Counted from the stretch's first letter, positions 17,923 through 26,197 are shown. The stretch is DNA of 44,054 nt from UBA6398 sp963660485 (GCA_963660485.1 CAVKYH010000019.1:1-44054), one strand, 5' to 3'. The notes: a model not told the origin generated them from the sequence alone. Made by a program: numbers and translations.

Positions 17923-18585
17923 ATGGCAAAATTAGGTAGCAGCAAACAGAAAAAATTTCAGTGCCGCATAGACTTTACGCCTATGGTGGATATGAACATG
18001 TTGCTGATCTGCTTCTTCATGCTCTGTACATCTATGATTAAACCACAGACAATGGAGATCAACATGCCGTCTAACAAAGACGACTTGAAAGAAGATCAGC
18101 GAAACCAAGTGAAAGCTTCAGAGGCAGTAACTATCTTGATGGACAAAGACAACAAACTTTACTTTTACGAAGGAATCCCCGAGATTAATACTCTTAAGGA
18201 AACTTCTTATGGTAAAGACGGATTGCGTGCGTTCTTGCAGCGTCGTAATGCAGTTGCCCTCAACAAGGTAAACAAGCTCAAAGAAGAAAGACTTAAAAAC
18301 GCCAGCTCAAATCCAAAGATTATGGCACAGCAAGATGCGGAATTCCGCAAAAAGCTTTCCGAAATCAAGAGTGAGAAAGGCGTGCCTAATGTAATTATCA
18401 AAGCCACCGACGAAGCTCTCTATGAGAACTTGATCAATGTGCTCGACGAGATGCAGATTTGTGGTATTGGTAAGTATGTGATTGATAAAATCAGCGACTT
18501 CGACAAGAAGATGATTGAGCACTACAAGACGGAACACCCCGAAAGTGCAGCACCTTCAGCTGCGGGCGCAAATGCAAACAACTAA
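17923..18585 (+). CDS. exbD: ExbD/TolR-type biopolymer transport protein (second copy)
   Basis: A 220-residue paralogue of the preceding gene, 13 bases downstream. After a basic start it has FTPMVDMNMLLICFFML, with the conserved acidic residue at Asp23. The periplasmic domain includes a Lys/Glu-rich helix near 105-150 and ends with IKATDEALYENLINVLDEM, the ExbD C-terminal motif. The last 15 residues are Ala/Asn/Pro-rich. Paired unequal ExbD copies suggest that the two periplasmic domains have different partners, but this is inference. Confidence 0.92.
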   Translation: MAKLGSSKQKKFQCRIDFTPMVDMNMLLICFFMLCTSMIKPQTMEINMPSNKDDLKEDQRNQVKASEAVTILMDKDNKLYFYEGIPEINTLKETSYGKDGLRAFLQRRNAVALNKVNKLKEERLKNASSNPKIMAQQDAEFRKKLSEIKSEKGVPNVIIKATDEALYENLINVLDEMQICGIGKYVIDKISDFDKKMIEHYKTEHPESAAPSAAGANANN

Positions 18586-18600
18586 TAGCGAAGTATTATT

Positions 18601-19422
18601 ATGGCAAAAATAGATTTAACTTCAAAGTCTTGGTGCGACATGGTATTTGCCGGCCGCAACCATGAATACGGCGCTTATCAGTTGCGTTCAGAATTGGGAA
18701 AACGTAACCAAGTTGCCCTTACGGTAGTTATTGCAATTATTATTGCAGCGTTGCTTATTCCTCTTTTTCTTAAGTTTGTGCTTCCCAAGAAGCAGGACGA
18801 CACGATTCAAGAGGTTACCAATTTCTCGAAACTGCAGGAAGCTGAGGTAAAAGACAATCATATCAAGAAAGTGCAGCCCAAAGAGCCGCAGCAGGAAGTT
18901 CAGCGCATCAAGAGTTCTATTAAGTTTACCGCGCCGGTCATTAAGGAGGACAACCAAGTTAATGAAGCTGACGAGATGAAGACTCAGGAAGCTCTCGGTA
19001 AGTCTCAACTAGCAATTTCTGTGGCAGACGTTAAGGGTAATGACGAAGAACATGGTCAAGACGTTGCCGATCTTAAGGAAATTGTTACTTCCAAGAAAGA
19101 AGATACGCAAGTCTATACCGTTGTTGAGCAGATGCCTTCGTTCCCCGGTGGAGAAAATGCTCTTTTGAGATACATTGCTGACCATATCAAATATCCTTCA
19201 GTAGCTCTCGAACAGGGTATACAAGGTAAGGTAATGCTTCGTTTCGTTGTTGAGCCTTCTGGTCAGGTAGGCGAGGTTCAGGTTCTTAAGAGCCTCGACC
19301 CGTATTGCGACCGTGAGGCAAAGCGTGTGATTCAGAGCCTGCCCAAGTTTATCCCGGGTAAGCAGCAGGGACGTGCCGTTTCGGTATGGTATATTTGCCC
19401 TGTGCAGTTCGTAATCGAATGA
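18601..19422 (+). CDS. tonB: TonB energy-transducing protein
   Basis: TonB carries energy from ExbB/ExbD to outer-membrane receptors. This 273-residue protein has the Bacteroidota-type N-terminus (WCDMVFAGRNHEYGAYQLR), a membrane segment at about 37-60, a charged Lys/Glu/Gln periplasmic linker (about 65-170) and a C-terminal TonB domain (about 178-273). In that domain are MPSFPGGENALLRYIADH, YPSVALEQGIQGKVMLRFVV and the closing WYICPVQFVIE. It begins 15 bases after the second exbD, and the operon ends at the hairpin at 19507. Its receptors would include the one at 29926-32742. Confidence 0.94.
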   Translation: MAKIDLTSKSWCDMVFAGRNHEYGAYQLRSELGKRNQVALTVVIAIIIAALLIPLFLKFVLPKKQDDTIQEVTNFSKLQEAEVKDNHIKKVQPKEPQQEVQRIKSSIKFTAPVIKEDNQVNEADEMKTQEALGKSQLAISVADVKGNDEEHGQDVADLKEIVTSKKEDTQVYTVVEQMPSFPGGENALLRYIADHIKYPSVALEQGIQGKVMLRFVVEPSGQVGEVQVLKSLDPYCDREAKRVIQSLPKFIPGKQQGRAVSVWYICPVQFVIE

Positions 19423-19506
19423 TGTCTGTTGCGTGAGGAAAGAAATCCGGCTGTATTTTACAGGTTAACGGATTTGGCTCCGGCGCAGATAGATTGTAAA
19501 TAAGAT

Positions 19507-19543
19507 AAAAGCCGGCTCCTATGTGAGTTGGCTTTTATTTTTT
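19507..19543 (+). terminator. Terminator of the exbB-tonB operon
   Basis: AAAAGCCGGCTC pairs with GAGTTGGCTTTT (two G-U pairs) around a 6-base loop, then ATTTTTT. It separates tonB from the PstS-like gene. Confidence 0.8.
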
Positions 19544-19623
19544 CGATTTTCCGGCAATGTCGCAATTCTATGAGTGGCGGAGTTTTTCGCCGGTAAAAAA
19601 TTAAATTTCAAAACTACACAATT

Positions 19624-20559
19624 ATGAACAGAGTGATTGTTTTCGTATCGGCGTTGGTTACACTTTTGTCGTTTGCTTCGTGTGGCGATGTAAAAAAGCC
19701 GCAGGGCGATCCCGATTTGATAAAGGTTGCGATTGACGAGACCTTTAAGCCGGTAATGGAAGAGGAGATGCATCAGTTTAATCTCCAATATCCCGAAGCC
19801 ACATTCAATTATTATTATTGCAGTGAGTCGGAGGCGTTGCAAATGCTTTTGGACGACAGTGTGCGTTCGTGCCTTGCCACTCGTCAGTTGTCCGACAAGG
19901 AAAAAGCATCTTTGCAGAAGCGCAGCCTAAATGTGATGACCGAGCGAATTGCTACCGATGGCATTGCGTTGATAGTAAACCGTGCGAATCCCGATACGAT
20001 GATTTCTGTAAACGATGTCTTTCGCATTGTAACCGGACAGATAACTAAATGGGAGCAAATCAAATATTCCCACCAAACGGGGGAGATTCAGTTGGTTTTC
20101 GACCATACACAGTCGTCTACGGTGCGCTATGTTGAGGATTCCATTTGTGGCGGAAAAGCTCTTAAAGGAAATGTTTACGCCCAAAAGACCAATGAGGCGG
20201 TTATCGACTATATTTCGTCAAATCCCAAGGCTATAGGTATTATCGGGGTGGACTGGTTGCGCAATGAGAACGATTCCTCTAATCTCTCTTTCCTGCCCAA
20301 GATACGCGTGATGAGCGTCAGCCGTTCCTCTGTGCCAGAGGTCGACAATAGCTACAAGCCTTTTCAGGCATATATCGCTCTTGGCAAATATCCCTACGTC
20401 CGTGCGGTGTATTATATGACCACCGACCCGTTGATGCAGGGCAAAGCGCGCTATTTCTATCATTTCCTTGCTGAACAAAAAGGGCAGTTGATAATAACCA
20501 AAGGCTCGCAGTTGTTGCCATGGATGGCTGTGCAATTTAAGGAAGTAACGATTAAATGA
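19624..20559 (+). CDS. PstS-like phosphate-type substrate-binding lipoprotein
   Basis: A 311-residue lipoprotein with a signal peptide ending in the lipobox FASC (Cys at about 20). It matches the PBP-like family related to PstS: KVAIDETFKPVMEEEM, a DSVRSCLATRQLSDKE segment, IALIVNRANPD, a ITGQITKWEQI-like stretch (here VTGQITKWEQI) and LVFDHTQSSTVRYVED. PstS proteins bind phosphate for an ABC importer, but no pstC, pstA, pstB or phoU is present here. A gene of this type after exbB-exbD-exbD-tonB recurs in Bacteroidota in my experience, so it may serve the TonB system. A weak TAAATTTC box lies at 19602-19609, and strong terminators lie on both sides. Confidence 0.8.
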   Translation: MNRVIVFVSALVTLLSFASCGDVKKPQGDPDLIKVAIDETFKPVMEEEMHQFNLQYPEATFNYYYCSESEALQMLLDDSVRSCLATRQLSDKEKASLQKRSLNVMTERIATDGIALIVNRANPDTMISVNDVFRIVTGQITKWEQIKYSHQTGEIQLVFDHTQSSTVRYVEDSICGGKALKGNVYAQKTNEAVIDYISSNPKAIGIIGVDWLRNENDSSNLSFLPKIRVMSVSRSSVPEVDNSYKPFQAYIALGKYPYVRAVYYMTTDPLMQGKARYFYHFLAEQKGQLIITKGSQLLPWMAVQFKEVTIK

Positions 20560-20633
20560 CGCACAAAAGGAGGAATGATTTTTATATCAGTGTATATCAA
20601 CGTGATGTGAGGATTATTCCTGATTAAAACAGT

Positions 20634-20668
20634 AATCCGCAATACCATTCCGGTGTTGCGGATTTTTT
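20634..20668 (+). terminator. Terminator after the PstS-like gene
   Basis: AATCCGCAATACC pairs with GGTGTTGCGGATT (one G-U), followed by a run of T. Confidence 0.88.
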
Positions 20669-20688
20669 GTTGCGTATTTCAGAAAAAC

Positions 20689-20752
20689 AACGTCTGATAT
20701 TATTTAAATAATGTCTGACATTGTTTGAATAATGTCAGACATCGTTTTTGCG
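20689..20752. repeat. Family B palindromic element, copy 4
   Basis: Three GTCTGA-type modules are spaced by ATTATTTAAATAAT and ATTGTTTGAATAAT. The second pair, GTCTGAC at 20713-20719 and GTCAGAC at 20734-20740, forms an almost perfect hairpin followed by ATCGTTTTTG. Like copy 2 it lies between converging genes. Confidence 0.75.
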
Positions 20753-20836
20753 ATATTTTATGTTGTAAAATCGGTGTCTCTATTCCGTCAAATTCTATTG
20801 TATTTTACCAGTTTCATGAGCCGGAATTTGTTTCTT

Positions 20837-22030
20837 CTAAGCCGTTTTGTTTTGCTTGCGTTTGAGCCAATGTTCCGTTAGCCATTTGCGAACTGGAATA
20901 TCATAGAGTTTCAGGCTCGCGTATGCCACGAACAGACTTAACAGAAAGCACATCACGTTTATAAGAATAGTTTGGTCGAGTGTTGCATCGGGATTAGCAG
21001 TCTTCCAACTGCCGAGCAGTGTGAAAACTATCGGGTATTGCACGATATACAACGGATATGAAATTTCGCCGAGGAATTTACAGATGCGCGCCGAGGCTTT
21101 GCCGCCCAACGTTTCGGGAGCCACAGCTGGTGTTCCTGCGCCCATCATAACTATTATAGGGAAAACCACAAGAATACATGTGGCTTCGTAAATTCCGTTC
21201 CATAGAGGGTGGGCTGCTCCTCCCACGCGAGGCATCAGAAGTGTGGCTGCAAGCAAAATGCTGCACCACAGAAATCCGCCTTTGCCTATCGTGATTTTCC
21301 AGTTGAGGCGCGAAATGAGCAACCCGGCAAAGAACGGAAAAAGCAGACGCGTGAAGCCTATCGTCATTTGCTCCGCGTTCAATGTCCAGCCGCCTATCAT
21401 TGTGTAGGCATTTGTGGTGCGCTCTGCCAAAACGCCGAAAATATCGATGTTTAGGGCAAGGTTCAATGTTAGAAGCGCCGTAAGCGCCACAAAAACTGCA
21501 AGCACTGTTTTTGAAAAACGTCGTATTACGAGCGCGTACAGTATGTTTGCAAAATATTCGAAATATAGTGTCCACGCATTGCCGTTGATTGCGTTTATTT
21601 CGCTCCAGCCGCGAATATCCATCGAGACGGGCGCGGGAATCATAAGCACGGAAAGCAAACCGCAAAGCAAAAGCATTCCCGCATGTGTCTTGGAAATCAA
21701 CGGAAACATGTCGCCGCTACCAAAATAAAAGAATGTCATTCCCACGAAAGTCGAGAAAATTATCATGGGGTGAAGTCTTACAAGGCGCCGCTTGAAGAAG
21801 TTTTTCAAACTCATGCCTTCCCATCGGTCGTCATAGGCATAGCCGATAACAAATCCCGACAGTATAAAAAAGAAATCCACGGCAAGATAGCCGTGGTTTA
21901 TGTTTGCGGTAACGGGATTGCCGAGGCCGTATAATTCAAAATGGTGATAGAGCAAAACTATTACGGCAGCCACGCCGCGAAGTCCATCGAGAATTTCAAA
22001 GCGCGGTTTTGTGGAAAGATATTGTTGCAT
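20837..22030 (-). CDS. Acyltransferase family 3 (OafA/YrhL-like) membrane protein
   Basis: A 397-residue polytopic protein that probably transfers acyl groups to a surface or secreted glycan. The family signature near the start is LDGLRGVAAVIVLLYHHFELYG (positions about 11-31, His pair included), followed by AVDFFFILSGFVIGYAYDDRW and FFKRRLVRLHPM. About ten hydrophobic segments follow, with GEISYPLYIVQYPIVF near residues 325-340 and a basic tail. No SGNH esterase domain is attached. It lies 39 bases downstream of a small lipoprotein gene on the same strand. The substrate cannot be deduced. Confidence 0.9.
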   Translation of the reverse strand: MQQYLSTKPRFEILDGLRGVAAVIVLLYHHFELYGLGNPVTANINHGYLAVDFFFILSGFVIGYAYDDRWEGMSLKNFFKRRLVRLHPMIIFSTFVGMTFFYFGSGDMFPLISKTHAGMLLLCGLLSVLMIPAPVSMDIRGWSEINAINGNAWTLYFEYFANILYALVIRRFSKTVLAVFVALTALLTLNLALNIDIFGVLAERTTNAYTMIGGWTLNAEQMTIGFTRLLFPFFAGLLISRLNWKITIGKGGFLWCSILLAATLLMPRVGGAAHPLWNGIYEATCILVVFPIIVMMGAGTPAVAPETLGGKASARICKFLGEISYPLYIVQYPIVFTLLGSWKTANPDATLDQTILINVMCFLLSLFVAYASLKLYDIPVRKWLTEHWLKRKQNKTA

Positions 22031-22069
22031 GGTGTTGCTCCTTTGTGGCTTGGGGGCTTCTTCGGTTGC

Positions 22070-22630
22070 TTAATCGCCCAATTCGTCTGCGGGCGCGGCC
22101 GATTCCAAGCCGTTGTCTTTTGCAAGGGAAACGTTGCCGTTTGCCGAAACTTCTATCTTGAACGGAACATATTCGTCTTCCTGCGTAGGATTAGCCACAC
22201 TTGCGGCAAACACGAGCGTTCCGTTTACCACCTTGTCAAACACAAAACCTTCGAGAATGTATTTGTTGTAGATTTTGTCGTCAATGTATCCGTGAAAATC
22301 CGATTTCGTGAATTTCTTGTCAACTATCGTGCTGCCGTTCTTTGATATTTTCAGCACAACATAGTTGTCGCGGTATTCCACATTGCTTTCGTCTTTCACA
22401 GTGCCGCCTTCTGCATCGGGTTGGCGGTTTATCGTTATAATGGTTTGCGCTCCTTGCCAATCCACGGTGTCGTTCATTTCGCGTGCCCGCTCTTCCACTA
22501 CGCCTTGCGGGGTGGTCGATTCAATCGTTGTGTCGTTTACGGGCGCTTGTACCGGGTTGTCTTTCTTTTCGCCGCACGAAGATATCAACAGGGCTGCGGC
22601 GAGAATTGGATATAACTTGGAACTTCTCAT
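22070..22630 (-). CDS. Small lipoprotein, possibly DUF4738
   Basis: A 186-residue protein starting at the ATG at 22628-22630. Residues 1-20 are a lipoprotein signal with the lipobox ISSC. The mature part opens with a Thr/Pro-rich linker and then a domain (about 55-175) with alternating beta-type stretches, including NYVVLKISKNGSTIVDKKF and YVPFKIEVSANGNVSL. This resembles DUF4738 lipoproteins of Bacteroidales, but I hold that loosely. The frame stays open 120 bases further upstream, yet the lipoprotein signal fixes the start. It is probably the first gene of a unit with the acyltransferase. Confidence 0.72.
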   Translation of the reverse strand: MRSSKLYPILAAALLISSCGEKKDNPVQAPVNDTTIESTTPQGVVEERAREMNDTVDWQGAQTIITINRQPDAEGGTVKDESNVEYRDNYVVLKISKNGSTIVDKKFTKSDFHGYIDDKIYNKYILEGFVFDKVVNGTLVFAASVANPTQEDEYVPFKIEVSANGNVSLAKDNGLESAAPADELGD

Positions 22631-22730
22631 TATTTCGCGATTTGCTTGCGAAGTTACGAAAATACGTGGCAAAAATGTTGGTTTTCGTGCGGAAACTTGC
22701 GAATATGTGCGTGGATAATATTGTTTTTCA

Positions 22731-22738
22731 TATTTTTG
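22731..22738 (+). promoter_or_regulatory. -7 box for the ABC ATPase gene
   Basis: TATTTTTG matches TAnnTTTG and ends 20 bases before the ATG at 22759, implying a very short leader. No clear TTTG is found 19 bases upstream. Confidence 0.5.
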
Positions 22739-22758
22739 TAGCGGATACATTTTTGCTT

Positions 22759-23667
22759 ATGAACAATATTCTGGAAATTGAAAACGTGGTAAAATCCTTT
22801 GCAACCCATACGGCTCTTGCAAACGTGAGTCTTAGTGTGCCGCAAGGCGCTATTTTCGGGCTTATAGGGCAGAACGGCGCGGGAAAAACCACTCTCATCA
22901 GGATTATAAACCGCATCACGGCTCCCGACAGTGGGCGCATTTTGTTTGAAAACCATGAAATGGTTGCCGAAGATGTGGTAAAAATCGGATATCTCCCTGA
23001 GGAGCGAGGACTTTACCGCAAGATGAAGGTAGGAGAACAGGCTATGTATCTCACCATGCTCAAAGGTCTTTCGCACCATGACGCAGAGAGGAAACTCAAA
23101 AACTGGTTTGAGAAGCTCGGCATAGAGAGTTGGTGGAACCGTAAGCTCGAAGAACTTTCCAAAGGTATGCAGCAGAAAGTACAGTTCATAATTACGGTGG
23201 TACACGAACCGCCCCTTTTGATTTTCGACGAGCCTTTCAGCGGTTTCGACCCCGTGAACGCCGAAACATTGAAGCGCGAAATGCTTGAACTGCGGGATAA
23301 GGGACATACCATTATATATTCCACACACAACATGGAGTCCGTAGAAGAATTGTGCGACCATTTCGCGCTGATAAACAAGGGCAACGTTGTTTTGTCGGGG
23401 CGGGTCAACGAGGTGAGACGCAATTTCCGCGAGGGCATATACAATGTGGTTTACGACGGAAACGTCAATGTGCAGGCCGGATTGAATTTCTCGGTCATTT
23501 CATCTGAAAGCGGAATAAACGAAACCCGTGTGGTGCTGAAAAAAACTGACGGCGTGGAAAACTCCGCCCTTGTTGCCGAACTTGCAAAGCAGGGCGAGAT
23601 AATGAGCTTTGCTGAAAAACTGCCGTCGATGAATGATATATTCATCAGAACTGTGAAAGGGGAGTGA
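22759..23667 (+). CDS. ABC transporter ATP-binding protein (NatA-like), without a linked permease
   Basis: A 302-residue cytoplasmic ATPase. Walker A GQNGAGKTT is at 37-45, the signature LSKGMQQK at 133-140, Walker B LLIFDEP at 153-159, and the switch His is in STHNMESVEELCD. The C-terminal 80 residues resemble the DUF4162 tail seen in sodium-efflux and drug-export type ATPases, which normally sit in an operon with one or two ABC-2 permeases. Here the gene is followed by a family B palindrome and then a MATE gene, so its membrane partner is missing or elsewhere. An open frame extends upstream to 22483 but overlaps the opposite lipoprotein gene; the ATG at 22759 gives the normal N-terminus. 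Confidence 0.93.
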   Translation: MNNILEIENVVKSFATHTALANVSLSVPQGAIFGLIGQNGAGKTTLIRIINRITAPDSGRILFENHEMVAEDVVKIGYLPEERGLYRKMKVGEQAMYLTMLKGLSHHDAERKLKNWFEKLGIESWWNRKLEELSKGMQQKVQFIITVVHEPPLLIFDEPFSGFDPVNAETLKREMLELRDKGHTIIYSTHNMESVEELCDHFALINKGNVVLSGRVNEVRRNFREGIYNVVYDGNVNVQAGLNFSVISSESGINETRVVLKKTDGVENSALVAELAKQGEIMSFAEKLPSMNDIFIRTVKGE

Positions 23668-23730
23668 AAAAAGCCTTGTTTCGTAGCTGAAATACTATGC
23701 AGAAAAACCTATATTAAATATGGCGAAAAC

Positions 23731-23811
23731 GGGGTCTGATATTGTTTTTACGAGGTCAGACCTAATTTAAATTCCGCCGCATCTAATTTAAATTAGATGC
23801 GGCGGAGTTTT
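23731..23811. repeat. Family B palindromic element, copy 5, likely terminator
   Basis: GGTCTGA (23733-23739) and TCAGACC (23756-23762) form one hairpin. They are followed by a perfect 34-base palindrome (23773-23806) centred on AATTTAAATT with outer TCCGCCGC/GCGGCGGA, then GTTTTTC. It lies 64 bases after the ABC ATPase gene and probably terminates it. The remainder of 23812-23898 shows nothing else. Confidence 0.8.
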
Positions 23812-23898
23812 TCGGTAAACGCCTGCGCAAATTTTATATCCTTTTTCTCATTGAAATCCAAGGCGTAACATGCAAAAAATAAGGCAGTTCTTTTTGTT

Positions 23899-24021
23899 TT
23901 TGGCATGTTGTTTAAAAATTACTACCTTTGCCACCCGTTTGAAAGAGGGTGGCGTGGTTTGCGCCAAGCCCCGAGTGAATAAAAAGGACTGATGTCCGGG
24001 AAAACATTAAAGTAAAAGAAT
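23899..24021 (+). promoter_or_regulatory. Promoter and structured leader of the MATE-thiamine pyrophosphokinase unit
   Basis: TTTG at 23899-23902, 20 bases, then TACCTTTG at 23923-23930. The predicted leader of about 85 bases can form CCACCC/GGGTGG (23931-23936 with 23947-23952), GGCG/CGCC (23951-23954 with 23962-23965), and a stacked helix of CCC (23970-23972) with GGG (23998-24000) around GGAC/GTCC (23986-23989 with 23994-23997). The first two share bases 23951-23952 and exclude each other. No known riboswitch consensus, TPP included, fits. Confidence 0.5.
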
Positions 24022-25389
24022 ATGTCAAAAAGTAACAGAGACAGCCTTGATTTCGGCAAAATGAACATTCCGCGTTTGTTCGTCAAATTGTTTGTCCCTA
24101 CGCTTATGGGACTCGTATTCTTGGCGCTTCTAAATGTGGCAGACGGAATTATTGTGGGGCATGGAGTGGGGAGCAATGCCCTTGCAGCGGTGAATATTGC
24201 CGCTCCCATCTTTTTGCTCTCCTCGTCGGTTTCGCTCATGTTTGCGGCAGGAGTGTCGATAGTGGCTTCGGTGCATCTGTCTCACGGGAACGTTAAAGCG
24301 GCAAACATCAACATCACCCAGGCACTCACTGTACCAATGATTCCGTTGGTGATGCTGTCGGCGGCAATGCTTCTGTGGGCCGACAAGCTATGCTATCTTT
24401 TCGGCGGTTCCGAATTGCTTTGTCCCTATGTGGCTGACTATTTGCATTGGTTGCCGCTATACCCCATATTCCAACTGATTATGGTTACCGGCTCTTTCGT
24501 TATGCGCCTCGATGGTTCGCCCAAGTTTGCAATGTTTGTGAATGTAGTGCCGTCGTTGCTCAATATATTTCTCGATTGGCTGTTTGTATTCCCGTTTCAA
24601 TGGGGTATCATGGGCGCGGCATTTGCCACCAGCATTGCTGTGGGCGTAGGCGCGGCAATGGTATTGGTCTACATGCTTTTCTTCTCAAGCAAAATCAAGT
24701 TGTATCGCCCCAAATTTTCTCGTACGAGCCTCTACCTCACCGCAAGAAACATTGGATATATGGCGAAACTCGGTTTCCCCACTTTTATAGGCGAGGGAGC
24801 GATAACTTGCATGATGATTGCGGGAAACTATATGTTTATGCGCATGCTTAAAGAGGACGGAGTAGCGGCGTTTAGCGTTTGCTGCTATCTGTTCCCCCTT
24901 GTATTTATGTTTGCAAACGCCATTGCGCAAAGCCAGTTGCCTATCGTGAGCTACAACTTCGGTTTGCAAGATACGGCGCGCATCAAGAGTGCGTTCAAGT
25001 TCTCTGTAGTTCTTACTACAATCTGTGGCGTGGCAATGACACTCTTTGGAATTTTCGGCAGCAGCCCTTTGATTTCCATGTTTCTCAATCCCGGCACAAA
25101 TGCGTTTGACATCGCGTCGAAAGGGTTCCCTCTTTTTGCGATCAGCTTCGTGATATTTTCGCTCAACATCGTTATCATCGGCTTTTGGCAGAGTATTGAG
25201 CGTGCCAAAGCCGCGATAAGTTTTATGCTTTTGCGGGGATTGATTTTCCTTGTCCCGATATTTATTACCTTGCCCGGCATCTTGGGTGTTCCGGGCTTGT
25301 GGCTTGCCGTTCCGTTGTCGGAATTCCTTACGTTTATAGTGATTGCCGTTACCGTTGTAAGGAAAAGGCGCGAAATATGTTTGGGTTGA
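24022..25389 (+). CDS. MATE-family efflux transporter (first)
   Basis: A 455-residue inner-membrane protein with about twelve hydrophobic segments. The start NIPRLFVKLFVPTLMGLVFLALLNVADGIIVGHGVG is the typical first MATE helix pair (read here in overlapping pieces), and AGVSIVASVHLSHGN and NAIAQSQLPIVSYNFGLQD mark the two halves. MATE proteins exchange protons or sodium for cationic or aromatic compounds. The gene starts after a structured leader and ends 25 bases before thiamine pyrophosphokinase, so the two are probably co-transcribed; transport of thiamine or an analogue is possible but only an inference from position. Confidence 0.9.
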   Translation: MSKSNRDSLDFGKMNIPRLFVKLFVPTLMGLVFLALLNVADGIIVGHGVGSNALAAVNIAAPIFLLSSSVSLMFAAGVSIVASVHLSHGNVKAANINITQALTVPMIPLVMLSAAMLLWADKLCYLFGGSELLCPYVADYLHWLPLYPIFQLIMVTGSFVMRLDGSPKFAMFVNVVPSLLNIFLDWLFVFPFQWGIMGAAFATSIAVGVGAAMVLVYMLFFSSKIKLYRPKFSRTSLYLTARNIGYMAKLGFPTFIGEGAITCMMIAGNYMFMRMLKEDGVAAFSVCCYLFPLVFMFANAIAQSQLPIVSYNFGLQDTARIKSAFKFSVVLTTICGVAMTLFGIFGSSPLISMFLNPGTNAFDIASKGFPLFAISFVIFSLNIVIIGFWQSIERAKAAISFMLLRGLIFLVPIFITLPGILGVPGLWLAVPLSEFLTFIVIAVTVVRKRREICLG

Positions 25390-25414
25390 TTATTATAAAT
25401 GTAGGTTCAGTTGT

Positions 25415-26056
25415 ATGAAAGAACAAGTGTTTTCCGTGGCAAACTACTCTCCGCAGGCAGCTGTGCTGGGAAACGGGGAATTTCTTCCAATGGAAATCGT
25501 TGGCAAATGGCTTTCGCGTGTGCAGTATGTGGTGTGTTGCGACGGAGCTGCGGCGCAAGCCGATGCACACGGCATTGTGCCCGACGCCATTGTGGGCGAC
25601 GGTGATTCGATATCCGATGCCATGCGAACGAAATACGCAGATATTCTGCATTTCGAGAGTGAACAGGAATTCAACGACCAGACAAAGGCCGTGAGATTTC
25701 TGTCGAAGCGGGGAATAAACCGCATTGTAATACTCGGTTCTGCCGGCAAGCGCGAAGACCATGCCTTGGGAAACATCAGTCTCTTGACATATTATTTGCA
25801 GCATGGCATAATGGCTGTTATGCCAACGCCCTACGGCATCTTTGTTCCCTGCAAGGATTGCGTGAGCCTTGAAACCGCGGCGGGGCAACAGGTTTCGATT
25901 TTCAATATAAACGCCACCGGAATAAAATCACAGAACCTGAAATACAATTGCTACGATTTCACCATGCTTTGGCAGGGAACTCTGAACGAGGCAACCGATA
26001 AAATTGTGCGTATTTCGGCAAGCGGATATTACCTTGTTTACCTCGCAAATATTTAG
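25415..26056 (+). CDS. Thiamine pyrophosphokinase
   Basis: This enzyme converts thiamine plus ATP to thiamine diphosphate and AMP. The 213-residue protein carries the family pattern: CDGA at 42-45, GDGDS at 61-65, NDQTKA at 87-92 (usually D-x-T-D-x-x-K-A), LGSAGKREDHALGN near 107-121, and a C-terminal vitamin-B1-binding domain ending ISASGYYLVYLAN. It is cytosolic. It is the second gene of a unit with a MATE transporter, unlike the common Bacteroidetes pairing with a PnuT-type permease. No TPP riboswitch is seen upstream. Confidence 0.93.
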   Translation: MKEQVFSVANYSPQAAVLGNGEFLPMEIVGKWLSRVQYVVCCDGAAAQADAHGIVPDAIVGDGDSISDAMRTKYADILHFESEQEFNDQTKAVRFLSKRGINRIVILGSAGKREDHALGNISLLTYYLQHGIMAVMPTPYGIFVPCKDCVSLETAAGQQVSIFNINATGIKSQNLKYNCYDFTMLWQGTLNEATDKIVRISASGYYLVYLANI

Positions 26057-26057
26057 T

Positions 26058-26140
26058 GCGCATCTCGTAAAAACTCCGGGCCATGTAATTTAAATTAGAT
26101 GCCTTGGAATTTAAATTAGGTCTGACCTAGTTTTTGCGAT
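26058..26140. repeat. Family B palindromic element, copy 6
   Basis: Starts like copy 3, with CATCTCGTAAAAACTCC, GGGCCATGTAATTTAAATT and AGATGCC. It then replaces the closing arm by AATTTAAATT, a GGTCTGACC palindrome and AGTTTTTGCGATG, with another GTCAGATG just after. It lies between converging genes (thiamine pyrophosphokinase and tadA) and is a mosaic of modules from copies 3 and 5. Confidence 0.75.
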
Positions 26141-26197
26141 GTCAGATGTTGTTTTTATGACCTCTGTAATAGATTTTGCAAGAAGCGTGTATGTGTC

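Noticed and set aside
22483..22758. N-terminal extension of the ABC ATPase
   Set aside because: It overlaps the opposite lipoprotein gene and the promoter box at 22731; the ATG at 22759 gives the normal family N-terminus.
23931..24021. TPP riboswitch before the MATE-thiamine kinase pair
   Set aside because: The conserved CUGAGA and GCGUAGGGA-type segments are absent.
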